The translations under genes and the position numbers were made by a program. Source: Lindgomyces ingoldianus (Eukaryota; Ascomycota; Dothideomycetes; Pleosporales; Lindgomycetaceae). From it: 64,000 nt of DNA. The notes under the pieces were generated by a model. That model saw nothing but the letters and a program-made list of their open reading frames with translations, did no database searches and was not told the origin of the DNA. The DNA lies in NCBI RefSeq assembly GCF_010093535.1, contig NW_022985162.1:2206637-2270636 (forward strand), given 5' to 3'. Shown piece after piece: positions 10,256 to 22,500 of the stretch. Every line of letters begins with the position of its first letter. The first letter of the stretch is position 1.

Positions 10256-11946
10256 GATGGAACTGTGGACTACTGGCCTTTGCGGATATGAGATGGAGCT
10301 GAAGGCATATTCGAAAAGTAAACATGGATTGGATTATTGTTCTGGCTTGTTGCTAGAATTGCGTACTCTATGGAACGGATACAGACCCCTGGCGTGTTTT
10401 TCATCGTTCTGAGAGACTACGCCTTCCTTGCCACACCTGGGTACATCCGTTTACCTAAGTAGGTGCAATAGTAGAGGAGCGATGTGGACGACTTTCCGCG
10501 ACCGGTGTGATGTGAGGTGAGAGGCTCAAGCATTGACGCCGTTTCACCCAGTACTTTCCCCTGTCCTTCATGTTCCGTCTTCTGTGACCGCGCGGCAATG
10601 GAGTGACCCCTTCGGTAAGCTGAGCCAGTCGATTTTGCTACGCCGCTTGCATCTGCTCGATTAGTTCTCGAAGAGGGAACTGCGCCATGTTTGCCCTACC
10701 ATTCGATGAAACAGATAGATTTAGGTATTTTGTGTAGGGAGCCTCATTTGCAGCGGGCCAGTCTTGTCTCATCTCCAGCGGTTGCCTTTTTTGTATGAGT
10801 CTGCGATTTAGTGACTTCTGCCTGGGGGCTATTTTACACAATCGATGAACGCATCTCAAGCTTCCTGTCACAAAGGATGGGTGGTTGTTGAGCCTCTCTA
10901 ATAATATTCCCTAACTCTCAGTCTTTTCTGGTATGATGTTCTCCAGCCATCCTGCAATGGTACCTGCATTTAGTGCTCCAAATATAGCAAGGCCATTTAA
11001 CAGCTAGATATACGGTCGGAACTAACAGCTACTATTCATGAACTCTGGCCTACATTCACCGCCCGTAAGCACTCGCCAATCTCAACTTGGAATGGGCGAT
11101 CTTGGATGCACCTGGCTGCAAGAAGAGCCTCACCCGCCAGGGCTCACGTCAGCCGGGCTGCATGGTGCTGACCTCCACAAACTCCTCTAACGGGGCGCAG
11201 CTGAGCATCCCCCCTTCACTTCAGTCCAGCGATCATCACTAGTCTGACCACGAGGTCTCTTTTCGTCTTTCCTTTCCTTTTTCTCTCGGATCCCGCCTTC
11301 GGGCTTCGATTTCGCGCAGGCGCTTGACGTAGTTTTTAGCGTTTCTTCGAGGTTTGGGGTTGCTGTGCCACTCTCAGCTTTTGTGCAGCTTTGCTGCTTT
11401 GGTGGATGTTGGCGTCCTAACGGATAGCCGCCTAAGCTGATTCTGTCCGTTTCTTTCATCGTCGCTGCCACCATCATTAGGTAAAGCAAGCCTCCGTGTC
11501 GTGCGGAGGTTGAGATCGTGACTGTATAAAGACGCGTGTCTTGTGCTTATGCCGAAGAACAAAATTTCGACACCATTCCAACATCGTAATTACACGCAGA
11601 TATTGGGAACCGGACCGCAGCCACAAGGCAACCACCTCTCTCAGCCTCTTCTGGGACTCTCCGTTACGTTGCGGCTGTTACCTCGATTCTGAGCGAAGAC
11701 GTGAGGCCATCTTGCCCTACCGCAACACTCTGGAAATTGACTCACGCCTCGTTCGCCCTGGTTTGATGCTACATTGCTGCGGGCGGCCTCGAATATTGCT
11801 AAATACCCTGGTCGTTTCTTCCGTTGATCTGCCACGCATCATTACATATACGCTCCGCATTCACATTTTGGACTGAACACTTTGTTAATATCGAAACGAC
11901 ATATATACATACTTCACACCAAATATCGGCCTGATCTCTAGCATTC
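10256..11946. other. 1.7-kb intergenic region without a supported gene
   Basis: Only short overlapping ORFs occur, on both strands, none with recognisable motifs or plausible splice structure. The right end is the promoter of the patatin-like gene. The block at about 11240-11300 is pyrimidine-rich. A non-coding transcript cannot be excluded from sequence alone. Confidence 0.45.
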
Positions 11947-14227
11947 ATGAAGGCTGCTGCCTCTACAGTCATGGATCTATCCAACCCAGAAACCAACCCC
12001 CATGCACCTTTGCGCCTGTTATCGCTAGATGGAGGTGGTGTCAGAGGGCTCTCAAGTTTGATGGTGCTAGACGATTTGATGGAGAGCATTGCGCTTGAAG
12101 AAAAGAGAATCGGAAGACGTCCTCAAAGCTCCACAACACCACTGAAGCCTTGCGACTACTTCGATCTGTGAGTCTCCCTATCGATAGTACACCCGCACCT
12201 ACCGGGGGCACTTGCGGGCAGGCTCGACTGTTTAAACCACCTTCTGGAATCAACGAGGACGGCAATAGGATGCTGGTTTTTGTTCTGAACGACGCCTGTT
12301 ATTCTCGATGAGATGCAGCGCTAACCCATGTTCTAGTATCGGCGGAACAAGCACTGGTGGTATAATCGCAATCCTACTCTCACGTCTACGACTCGATTGC
12401 AAGCAGTGCATCAGCATATATTCCAAACTAGCCGAAGAAATCTTCAAACATGACCGCTCCATCATGCTATTCGGAGCCAAGCTCCCCACAGGCGCAACCC
12501 GATTCTCCGGTCTTGTGCTCGAGAAAGCTATCAAGTCAGCCCTAGTCGACCTTAAGTACAGTGAGGATGAGTTGATGTGGGATGACTCCCTCTTCGAGGA
12601 AGTGGACGAGAACGATCTTCCACGTGATAGCATCTGGGCGGACGCACTTCCTAGCATACTCACTGAAAGCCCAACCGCTACGTTGAAGGGTTCAGTGGCA
12701 ACCTTACCAAATGATAGTACTGCAATGCCTATCAGCAATGTAGCGGACGAACAACCGCCGGCACCAAAAGACCCTTTTTCGGACCCACGGCTAAGGACTG
12801 CAACTTGGAAAATCCACCCTCGAGGCTCGGTGCATAGGAAAGCCAACCAAAAAGGCTGCCGTGGGTTCGTTCTGACCTCGCTGAAGAACGCACTAGGCTT
12901 GCCCCGAATCCTATCAACCTACGATCCCAACGACCGCCAAACCCGGATCTGGGAGGCTCTCCGAGCAACCTCAGCGGCCCCGACTTTCTTCGAAGAAATG
13001 CAATTCGGCACGCCCAAAGTCACGTATCTAGACGGAGGCGTTGGCTTCAACAACCCCTGTGCAGAAGTCGACTACGCCGCCAAAGCACTCTGGGAAGGCC
13101 GCTCAATCGGCGTCATAGTTTCCGTTGGCACAGGTCTCCAATCCATCCCCTCCGTCAAGAAAATGGCGTCCTGGCTCCCGTTTGGCCTGGGAACCGACAT
13201 CTCTCTCGCGTCAGCGCTCGCCGGTATGGCTACTAGCACTGCCCGTGTCGACAACGAAATGAAGCGTATGTACTACAACACCGATACAAAATACTACCGC
13301 TTTGACGTTGACCGTGGACTCGCCAACATCTCGCTGGAGCAGTGGATGAAAGAAGACGAAATGGCCGCGCTGACTGAGCAGTACATGCGCGATGCTAAAC
13401 AACTCCGGTCAGCCCGCAACTTTGGCGAAATCATGGCGAAGCTCTCGGCGCTACCGCCGAAGTTTGAAATCGGCGCGACCCATTTCCGCGTCGGTATGGA
13501 TGGAAAGGGGCTAATAGATCAATCTTTCCAACTGGTGCAGGTCGATTTTAAGACCGGTATGCCATTGGGTGTGGCTCCGCATCTTGAAGATATGCCAAGG
13601 ATGTCACAATTTCGGACGAGTAGTCCGTCGGGTGAGGGTGGGCTTGCCATTGATGAGGATGGGAAGCTGCGGAAAGTGTATCCCGTGGCCGAAGATCTGG
13701 ATCATGATGGTCGCAGGGAAGAAGCTGCTGTATACCAATGCACCCGCACTGACAATGTGTGTTTGCGCACCATCAAAACAGGGATTCCGCAGGGGAGATA
13801 CCGCGTCCAGTTCATCGTGTCCTTCCAGAACAGCAAATACACGCCTCCCGCGGACCTGGTGTTCTCCGTCGGCAAGCCCTTCGACGCGGAAACTTTCGCG
13901 AATCGCTTCGTCGACGTGCATATCACGCCTGATGTCGTTCCTGTCTTACTGCATCCTGACGCCGTTAGGGTCCGTGTCGGACGGGAGAGATATGCGGAGC
14001 ATAAGGGTAAGGGATGGTTGGAGATTGAAGGCGATATTGAGGTTAGTGTTGGCCTGGATGGAGCGCTTGGATTTGTCGTTAGTAAGAGGTTTGAGGAGGG
14101 TGTCTTTCTTGATGGCTGGAGTTTTGGAGGTGTACGGTTAGAGCCGGTTTTTGGGAATGGTGCGGATGCGCATAGGAAGAGTTCTTCGAGGTCGAATTCG
14201 CCGGGGAGACCGGTGTTGGTGACTTGA
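11947..14227 (+). CDS. Patatin-like phospholipase with an extra C-terminal domain
   Basis: Two exons, 11947-12167 and 12337-14227, give 703 residues. The 169-nt intron (GTGAGT...TTCTAG) has GCGCTAAC as branch site. All patatin catalytic elements are visible: the oxyanion-hole loop DGGGVRG (residues 28-34), the nucleophile elbow GGTSTGG with Ser79, and the dyad Asp in YLDGGVGFNNP (Asp306). Such enzymes hydrolyse acyl ester bonds of phospho- or neutral lipids. A charged insert of about 80 residues lies between the elbow and the dyad Asp. Beyond about residue 400 the protein continues for 300 residues with no lipase motif; its last part is discussed as a finding. No signal peptide is seen. ATG 11971 (MDLSNP) is an alternative start. 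Substrate and location are unknown; related patatins occur as N-terminal effectors in fungal NLR-type proteins, but no NB-ARC or repeat domain is present. Confidence 0.9.
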
Positions 14228-14670
14228 GAAGTGGAATTTGTCTGGTCAGGGCAGCTTGGAGAGTCCCAATGCCCGTTGTTGAGCTTTAAGCCTTGCAAAT
14301 TGGCGCTCTAGGGCGGAAAAGGGTTAGTTTATGGTCTCTAGGATTGGACGAGGAGGGATACCCGGTCTTTTTGGGCATACAGATGGCGTTTGTTTTACTT
14401 TTTATTATTATTTCAGACTCAGAACCTGTAGTATCATAGAAGTTTCTGAGCGGTAATACCAATTGTTATCCCAGTATAATTAGCACCCATTCCAACGCTT
14501 TCGAAGAATCACCGCTTGAAAAGATTGTCTGGAAAATGATCTCCCAATCCATCCACCTCAGAGCTGACTCATAGTGTCTGTAGAACGATGGTATTCCCTA
14601 CAAGGCATACTCCAATACCCTTAACAAATTCCACTCGCACACGCAAACTCTTTATCCCACTCCATTCTAC
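14228..14670. other. Convergent intergenic region
   Basis: This lies between the 3' ends of the patatin-like and SDR genes. It is moderately AT-rich near 14390-14480. No gene is seen. Confidence 0.5.
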
Positions 14671-15947
14671 CTACTTCTCCCCCTCAACCAGGACTGCACT
14701 CTCCCCCAACTTCTCCACACTCGGCTGCTGTACCTGCCTCCCATTCCACTTCCTCATCAAATTGTCCAACCGTTTCCTCAACCCATACTGCAGCCAAAAA
14801 GGCATGCCCCTCAATTTCGCGGCCAAAAACCACCCGCTCTCCGGCTGCAACATATGTGCACTTCGTCCCTTCAACACCGCCTTCACAATCTCTTCCGCGA
14901 CCGTCTCCGGGTACAACACTGATGAATCAAAGCCCTCAAAGAGTTTGGTGCGCGTGTACCCCTGACACATAACGATTGTTCGGATCTTGGGCGCGTTGTA
15001 GAGCGTCGTGAGTTCGGAGGTTAGGCCTTCATGGAAGGCGAGGGCGGCGGCTTTGGAGGAGGCGTAGTCGACCATGCTAGGGGCGGTCACGTATGCGGCT
15101 AGGGACGCCACAGTGACGATAGTACCGTGGTTAGCGGCGATCATGGAAGGGAGAAATTGCTGTGTCAGGAAGTAGTGGGAGAGTGTGTTAACGTTAAAGG
15201 TGAGGCGGATGTCGGATTCGGAGGATGCGAGAATGGACTTGCCGCGTGCGCAGCCGGCGTTATTGATCAGGACTGTCGGGTCGCCGATTTGGGATTTTAT
15301 GGCGGCGCAGGCGGTGGAGATGGAGGAGGGGGAGGCAAGGTCGACAAAGAAGTATTGAACGGATGGGGGTGCTGTTGGGACCCTTGTCAGTATGTCTGCA
15401 TTCACTTCTCTCAACTTACTCCATTGAAGCGCAGGGATTGGAATAGGAAGGTCACCCACCCTCATAAGTCAAAGGCTGCACATCCAAAACCGCAACCTTA
15501 ACCCCCATCTCCGCAAATAACTGCACAACAATCTTCCCAATGCCATCGCTCCCGCCTGTCACTACCACAACCTCTTTCTCCCAATCATATGCATCGCTCG
15601 TCCAGTTATTTGTCACAGCGTCATCAAGGAACGAACTGGCTTTCGACGCCAATCCCAGGTAGAGTAGCGTTTTTAGGTGCTTGAACGTGGATGCATGTTC
15701 TGTGGAGAGGGTCGCGCCTTTTTGTGTGTAGTGCGCAAGGAGGATGAGTGGGAGCGTTAGGGCTGGGTTGAGGAGCGTGCGCGACGCGAAGCGAACAATG
15801 GTGTCGGGCGTGATGCCTGGAGGATGGGGTTAGTGGTTTGTTGGGAGTGCTTTCAGGGGTGGGTAGGATAGGTGCAGAGCTGTGGAAGGGAAAGGAGGTA
15901 TTGTACTAACCTTCGCGCGCAAGCCTCCATTCACTTCGAATGGGCAT
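14671..15947 (-). CDS. Short-chain dehydrogenase/reductase with N-terminal membrane segment
   Basis: Three exons, 15947-15911, 15816-15460 and 15371-14671, give 364 residues. The introns (94 and 88 nt) have GTTAGT...CCAG and GTGGGT...ACAG ends. The first exon encodes only MPIRSEWRLARE. A hydrophobic segment (about residues 28-41, LLNPALTLPLILLA) precedes the Rossmann domain, suggesting membrane attachment. Classical SDR motifs are TGGSDGIGK for cofactor binding (from residue 99), NNAG (169-172), the catalytic Ser222, and Tyr235-x3-Lys239 in YASSK. Asp at the end of beta-2 (AVLDVQ) suggests preference for NAD(H). The layout resembles SDR16C/retinol-dehydrogenase-like lipid or sterol oxidoreductases. 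The substrate is unknown. Confidence 0.9.
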
Positions 15948-16560
15948 CCTGTGTAACAATGGCACGACCTAGTCTTCGACGCTTTCTTACCCAGTTCAGG
16001 GAACTGTGTTACGGAATAAGTACGAGTTCAGGGGAGGTCTCTCTTTTTGTACGGATCCGTAGCTCTCACGCACTTGTCGACTCATAAGGTCAAGCTGGGG
16101 CGTGGCGCAGCTCACCAACGTGCGGGGTTAGCTACCGTTGTGGAGGAGCGGAGCCGAGGAGGTGGGACGACAGCTTGTGAACCTTGGGACATCTCACGTG
16201 TTTAGAACTGTGGAACTATTTTCTGGTACCGACTCTTGAAGGGTACATCAACATCTAGTTAGTTTCAACATCACATCGACTTGTGCGAACGAGCCATCAT
16301 CATTTAGAAACCCCTGAGTGTATAGAACCGAATGACCTCTTTTCAATCCTACAAACCTAAATATTACAAACTAAAGCCAACATGTCCTTTGGAGACCTTG
16401 AAATCAAGAAATAAAGGAAAGGGAAAATGACAGTAAGAGAGTCGTTAAATCCCCTAAACACCAAAATCAGACCCAAACCCAAACCCAAACCCTCACTAAA
16501 AGAAAAGACCAAAAAGAGTCATTCCCACGCCATGCAACAGACAAAACTCGCCAATCGCTA
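15948..16560. other. Intergenic region with short CCCAAA repeat
   Basis: This holds the SDR promoter (left) and the 3' flank of the giant gene (right). A short run of ACCCAA units lies at 16470-16492. No gene is supported. Confidence 0.5.
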
Positions 16561-19500
16561 CTAAATCATATTTCCCCCATCCAAATCCATGACCGAACTC
16601 TCGGGCGCCAAACTCATCACACTTCTCTGCCTACTATCAATACTCATCGCACCACTTAGCACTCTCACAACTTTCTTATTCGTCGCCCTCGCCACTAGTA
16701 CCTGCGCAGGACACACCACAATTTCATCCTCGCCTTCACCAAAATCATCTCCCTTCTTTACAACGAGCGGAAACAGCACGATCTTGACCACTGCCCCCCG
16801 TGCTTCGAGTTGGTCGTTGCTTGATGTTTCGCCACTACGTTCGTTCATGAGACTTGCGTTGAAAGTTACTTTGGCGATGAGGTCGCCATTAGTGTCATAC
16901 TCCGGTTGGAGAGGTGGAAGCATGATGTATTCTGCGCGCTGGGTGCGCATTTCAATGGAAAGTTCGACGGCGAGGCGCATGACATTGCGGAGAGATTCTT
17001 GAATCTGCTTCTGCAGATGGGATGCTGGCGGGAGGAGGGTAGAGAGCGTGCTGTAAATTTCCTGGACCACGGCCTCAGTATCTTGTTTGCGCTGTTGGAT
17101 GAATGGGTCGCGTTTGGAGAGTAGGGTGAGCGTTATTGCTCGCCACTGGGCAACAGCTCTTGTGGGGCCTAATGAGTTATTAATTTGAGCGCAAACTAGG
17201 AAGGTTGGGATTGACTTACCAACTTCCGACAATGTTTTCTCCAGCGACTTGAGTTTTTGTCGTTGTTCTCTGTCCATACCGAAGAGATATCTCGTGAAGA
17301 CATACTCCCAAATCATCGTCATCACTACTGACATGAAGACATCTCGACGCTTGACACGGTCTGCTAATAGCATATCGACATCAGAGCCGTCTAAGATAGC
17401 GTTGTCTAGACGAGTTTCGATCTTTTCTCGGGTCGCAGAATCAAGCTTGTGATCTCTCGCGACGTCCGACGACAAGCGACAAGCCCTGCTATCTGAGAGT
17501 TTGGAGAATCGCAACACCCATTGCTGCACGTGTTGACAGAGCTGCTGGCATGCGCTATCGAAGTAGTCCTCGTCTCGTACGACAAGGAAGCTGTCGCCCT
17601 GCTTAGAAGCTTGTATCTGTCTCTGTAGAGTCTTGATCTTGTCCGTAGCGGTTGCTAGTTCGGTCTTGAGACGCTCGATCTCAGCATTGCGCTCGTCGAT
17701 CGCGAGTCCAATCTCCGCTCGCAATGCATCTTGCATTCCCGAGGTTAACTGGTTGTGCTGCGTCCGCAGATCTTCGAGCTCCCTAGTAGATTGTTGCCAT
17801 TGCTGATGAACCTGTTGACCTTCGGATTGGAGTTGAGCATATCGCTCGTTTGTGTCGTTGGTGAGATTATGATTGGCCTCGGTAAGTGTGTTGTTCAATT
17901 GCGTGAGTCTTGTCACTTCTCCCTGAAGGGTGCGAAGTGTATCGCGCAGCTGTGCAATGTCGATGTCTTTCTGGTGGATTTCCTGGTCTCTTGCTTGAAT
18001 AGTTTCTTGAATCACCTGATTATCAACATCTTGTTGATACTGAGCAGCTTGCATAGACTCCTCAGCCTTAGCCTTAGCTTCTTCCAGCGATCGGTTCTGC
18101 GCGGCGAGTTGCTCGAGTTGTGTTGTTAAGTCCATTATTTGCATGCTTTGTCGCTTACGCACACTAGGTGGGCGCGTCGGGGACATTGGCGAACCTTGAG
18201 CCTCGCCCCATGCCTCCTACAAATATTGTCAGCTATCATCATTAAACGCGTCGCGATGGCAGTGAAAACTTACGTAGACATCGGACATGTCCGCGCGACC
18301 CTTGCCCTTGTGTCTGACCGGATCGTATTTTGATGAACTCGCGATGGCTGCGATGGCTGCAGTTGCTCCAGCAGCGATCGCAATGTCTGTGAGATCAGGT
18401 TGCGCGTTTTTAGTGTCCCGCGCTTGGACCTCGCCAAGGCTCGCTCGACTCCGAAGGTCACCTGACAAGCTTCTGTCCACTCGCCGTAAAGGTGGAGTGG
18501 CTGATCGGTTGCTCGCAGGGCTCAATGCTTGAAAATGGTCTGGAGTTTTGTGCCTTGCAACCCCGCCCGTAGAACGGTCACTGAGCACGCTTGGAGATCG
18601 CTGTTCACCCATGCGTTGCTTCGTTGGGTCAGTTACCGCGGGAGAGCGCAGTCTTCGTGCAGGACTCAGAGCCATGCTCCGATCAACACCCTCATGGACT
18701 TGATGCCATGGAGTATCCTTTGAAGGGGTATCGGCTGGTGAGGTTTCTAGTGTGGGAGGAATGGGCTTACGACTGCTGGGCTTGCGGCTGGAAGGAGTAG
18801 GCGTGACAGGAGGTGGTGATTTCAACCGTTCTGAGAACGGCTTGGGGCTCTCACTTCGTCGCGCAGACTTAACACCTCGTTCAGGGGCACCGACATCAGA
18901 GATCGGTCGTCCCTTTTTATGCAGTGGCGAATCATCTGGACTGGATTCTTTGATAGTGTCGAGTTGTGGATTTGGTGATTTCATATGTCTCGGAGTCGAG
19001 TATGTTGCTGACTTCTCAGACTGCCTCTCACGCGGGTCACCAAAGATCGACGGGGGTGGCTCTCTGATGGGCGTTTGCCTAGTGGGTGAGCTTCTATCCT
19101 TGGATCTTGATCTGGCCGTCGAATGGCGAGACTCTTCAGATTCCTTGTGCGATTTGGCTTGCGAATCCTTCACATGTTTCGAGTTATCTTTGACATCCTT
19201 CGGGTGTTTTAACGGAGACGCCTCAGGAACTATGTCGTGCTGGCGAGCCTTCACAGCAGCTAAAGGAGACTCAACATAACCTCGTGTCGATGGCGACGAG
19301 TTGAACAAGTACGATGTACGCTCCTTCGTGGCCGAATCAACGGCGGACGGTGATGTTATACTGCCGATGAAAGAACTCGGCTCGGGGAGAGAAGGGCTTC
19401 GTGAGCGAGGCTCCACTCCCGGGTCTTCATGGATCGTTCGTTCAACAATGCTATAATCGGATTTTCGATCCTGTGTGTCTTTTGTCTTCCCTTCGTAGTG

Positions 19501-22500
19501 AAGTTCCTTTACTGGTTCGCTTGAGCCTTGCGGCATCGAAGGACTGTATCCTGCATCATGGTATCCACTGTCTCGGGCATTGGACTCGAAGCGTGAGCCC
19601 GCAGAGAGGAGCGGTGAGTCTGACACGTGGACAGCGCTGTCACGAACTCCACCAAATGACCATGTTGGTTCGATGATAGGAGAACGATCACGGCTGCTAG
19701 TTGGCACCGTGGATGCTTCCGCAATTGACTTATCCGTGGTTTGATACGGAGGCTCAATGTCAGGTACACCACGAATCACGGGGTCGGGAGCTTGCCGGAT
19801 GGGTGCCAATTCGTACTCAGCCTGTGGCATCTCCACTGAGACTTCGGATTTCTTTGGTGCTGGCTCCGAGAGATGCACGCGTTTCTCTTCTGGTTGTCCT
19901 TCAGGTGATGGTACTCGTCGCTTGATACACTCGACGCTAGGGAACAGACCAGTTGGCTGTCTTGGAGGAGAGATGTTCTTGCCCATGGAATCTCTAAGTT
20001 CGTGGGTGGATACCTCGGAATGAATGGTATTCCCTTTGTGAGGATCCACAAGAGGATCAGGTACATCCACATGTGCCACTTCAGTTACCCGTTCTCGAGA
20101 CTGCTCTATCGTTTCATCATGAGTCGACAACCCTTGCTCAAATCCCTCTCCTCCAAAAGTATCCTCACCCGCGGTCTTTCCGAGTTGCTCTATTCCCGGT
20201 TCCTTAAATTTCCGACTCTCTTGTTCAACGTTATCTGCCCCTCTTTTGCCTTTCTTTCCATCCTTTTTTGACGGCAAAGCCCATTCCCCCGTCTGATCCA
20301 TCATATCGTCTCTCACTGTTTCTAATTGCTCGACAGGAAGTAGATCCACTTTCTTAGTCGCTACCTCTAGAAGTGGATAGTCCGACCCCTTGACCTCATC
20401 CAAATATTTCTGCCCTTCATCGAACATAGAAGGAGGTTCGTAAGCACCTGACCCCATTGGTTCTAGAGCCTCGTTGATCATTGCACCGCGATCCTCCTGG
20501 GTCTGTTTGATGCTATCGCTCTTACCAAGGGCTATCGAGCCTAGAGCCGTTGCACTGGTGGCTAGAAGCGCTGTTGATCCAGATTTCCCTTTCTTTCCTT
20601 TCTTTCCTTTCTTCTTTGAACTTGTCCAATCGTCCGTCTCCAATGGCTGATCATCTTCGACGACATCCGTTTCGATTTCGCGTGTTAAATTAGTGACATC
20701 TGCGCGTGGTGTAACTGCACCTGATAGTGTTTTAGGCTCGAAAGGCCGCTCTGGTGTGCTGGAGCGCTTTGACTTGCCCTTTCCTTTCTTACCTTTCTTC
20801 CTTGACTGCTCATCCCAGATGTCGCCGATTGTCTCTGGTTCTGCACTGGGAGTGAGGACCTGCTCCTCCAATGGCTTCTCGTTCACCTCATGGGGTAACA
20901 CCGGCTCAATCACGTTCGACTGGATTTTAGATTCGTCGAAAGTTGGCTTAGGCTGATCTTCATGCAGGTGCACGTTGGCATTGTGTGCCACGTCGAATGA
21001 TGACTTGTCACCTAGGGTGTCCGCCAAGTCCCCATGTTCAGGTAGCGCCCGAGATTTAGACTCAAAAGTCGAAGCCAGCGCTGGCTTCTCAGACTGCATA
21101 TCTCTGCCGTTTAAATCGGCTGGAGTCTCAACGGCGAGAGGTAGAACCGCCTGAACCTCAACCACCGGATCATCAACGATTGATGTTTCGATGTTGTCTT
21201 GTGCAAGAGAAGCTCGTTTCTTGTCTTTCTTTGCTTTCTTGCCCTTCTTCTTTGATGTTGTCAATGGGGGCTCGGGCTCTTCTTCAATCGGAGTTGCGTC
21301 GGAAGACTCAACGGGTTCGAATGTGGGTTGTTCAAATGACACGGGACCGGCGGACTCTGCGTGGGCCTGCTGTTCAGTAAACGTTGTTGCAACCGGCGTG
21401 TCGTGTGTTGTCTTAGGAGGCTTGACTAAGGCTGTCGCAATAGGTTCGGCGATTGTTTCTCGAAGGCCCTTCTCACCCGAAAGCACTATGGGCTCAACCT
21501 GATGATCGGGTTCGGCTGATACAGTCCCCAAATCTGCGCTGGGCTCGATGAACCGCTTTCCATCAGTCTCCACCTTGTCTTCAAGTTCCATGGGGATCAT
21601 CCCAGCCTGCTCAGCCCCAGGAATCCCGCTCTCGACAGGTGTTATAGGTGCCGAGGCCCGCTTCCTTTTCCCTTTTTTCACCTTCTTCGAAGACATCCAA
21701 AGTTCCTCAGGATCACCCTCTTCGAGAACACCTGGAGGCGTTTTCCGTCGGCTAAAGAACGGATCATTCACAACATCGATGGGGTCGAAGCTTGGGTTGT
21801 GAGTTGAGGCAGTAGCAACTTCGGTATGAGGAACTTCCGCCGGTACTTCAGTAACAGGTTGGCTTTTTGGAGATACGGGGATTGGTGAAGTTCGTCCCAG
21901 ATCACCGAGTTTGGATTTACTAGCTTCTTTTCGAGCGATTGCGATGTCTTCTTCTGGAGAAATATCTCGAGTACCTGGCGGAGACGTCGATCGGTGGAAT
22001 GACGGGTCCTTGAGAACCAAGTCCGTATTGAATCCCGATTCTGCCAAACCTGCCATAACGGCAGCTGAGAAATCGGTGGTCTTGTCGGGAGATGAGGCTC
22101 GGGGCACAGTGAAAGGGTGTGGTGCTATATCTTTTACAATGACCTCTTCCTTGATTTCCTTGCCCAGGTCCATCTCCTCAGGAACAACATGAGCAGCGAG
22201 TTCTTCTGGAAGATCATGGTTGATAATTGGCTCTTCAACGGGGACCGCTTTGCTTTGCCCGCCCAACTCCATTCTCTCAAGAACATGATGCGGCGGCGAT
22301 TCCTCTTCGAGATTACGGATTAGAGTTGCCCCAGAAGCACGTGCAGGGGCCTCAGTCTGCGGAACAAGAACAGTTTCAGGCGCACTTTCTGGAGTAGTTG
22401 TTTCGATCTTTGCCTCCTTCTTCGACGCACGAGACCAAGGCCGCACAATGGGTGGCCTTTCCTGCTCCGCAAGCGTATCTTGCTCAAACATAGCGGCAAG

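Noticed and set aside
16470..16492. ACCCAA repeats suggesting an interstitial telomere
   Set aside because: Fewer than four units, and the motif is not the fungal TTAGGG telomere repeat. It is simple low complexity.
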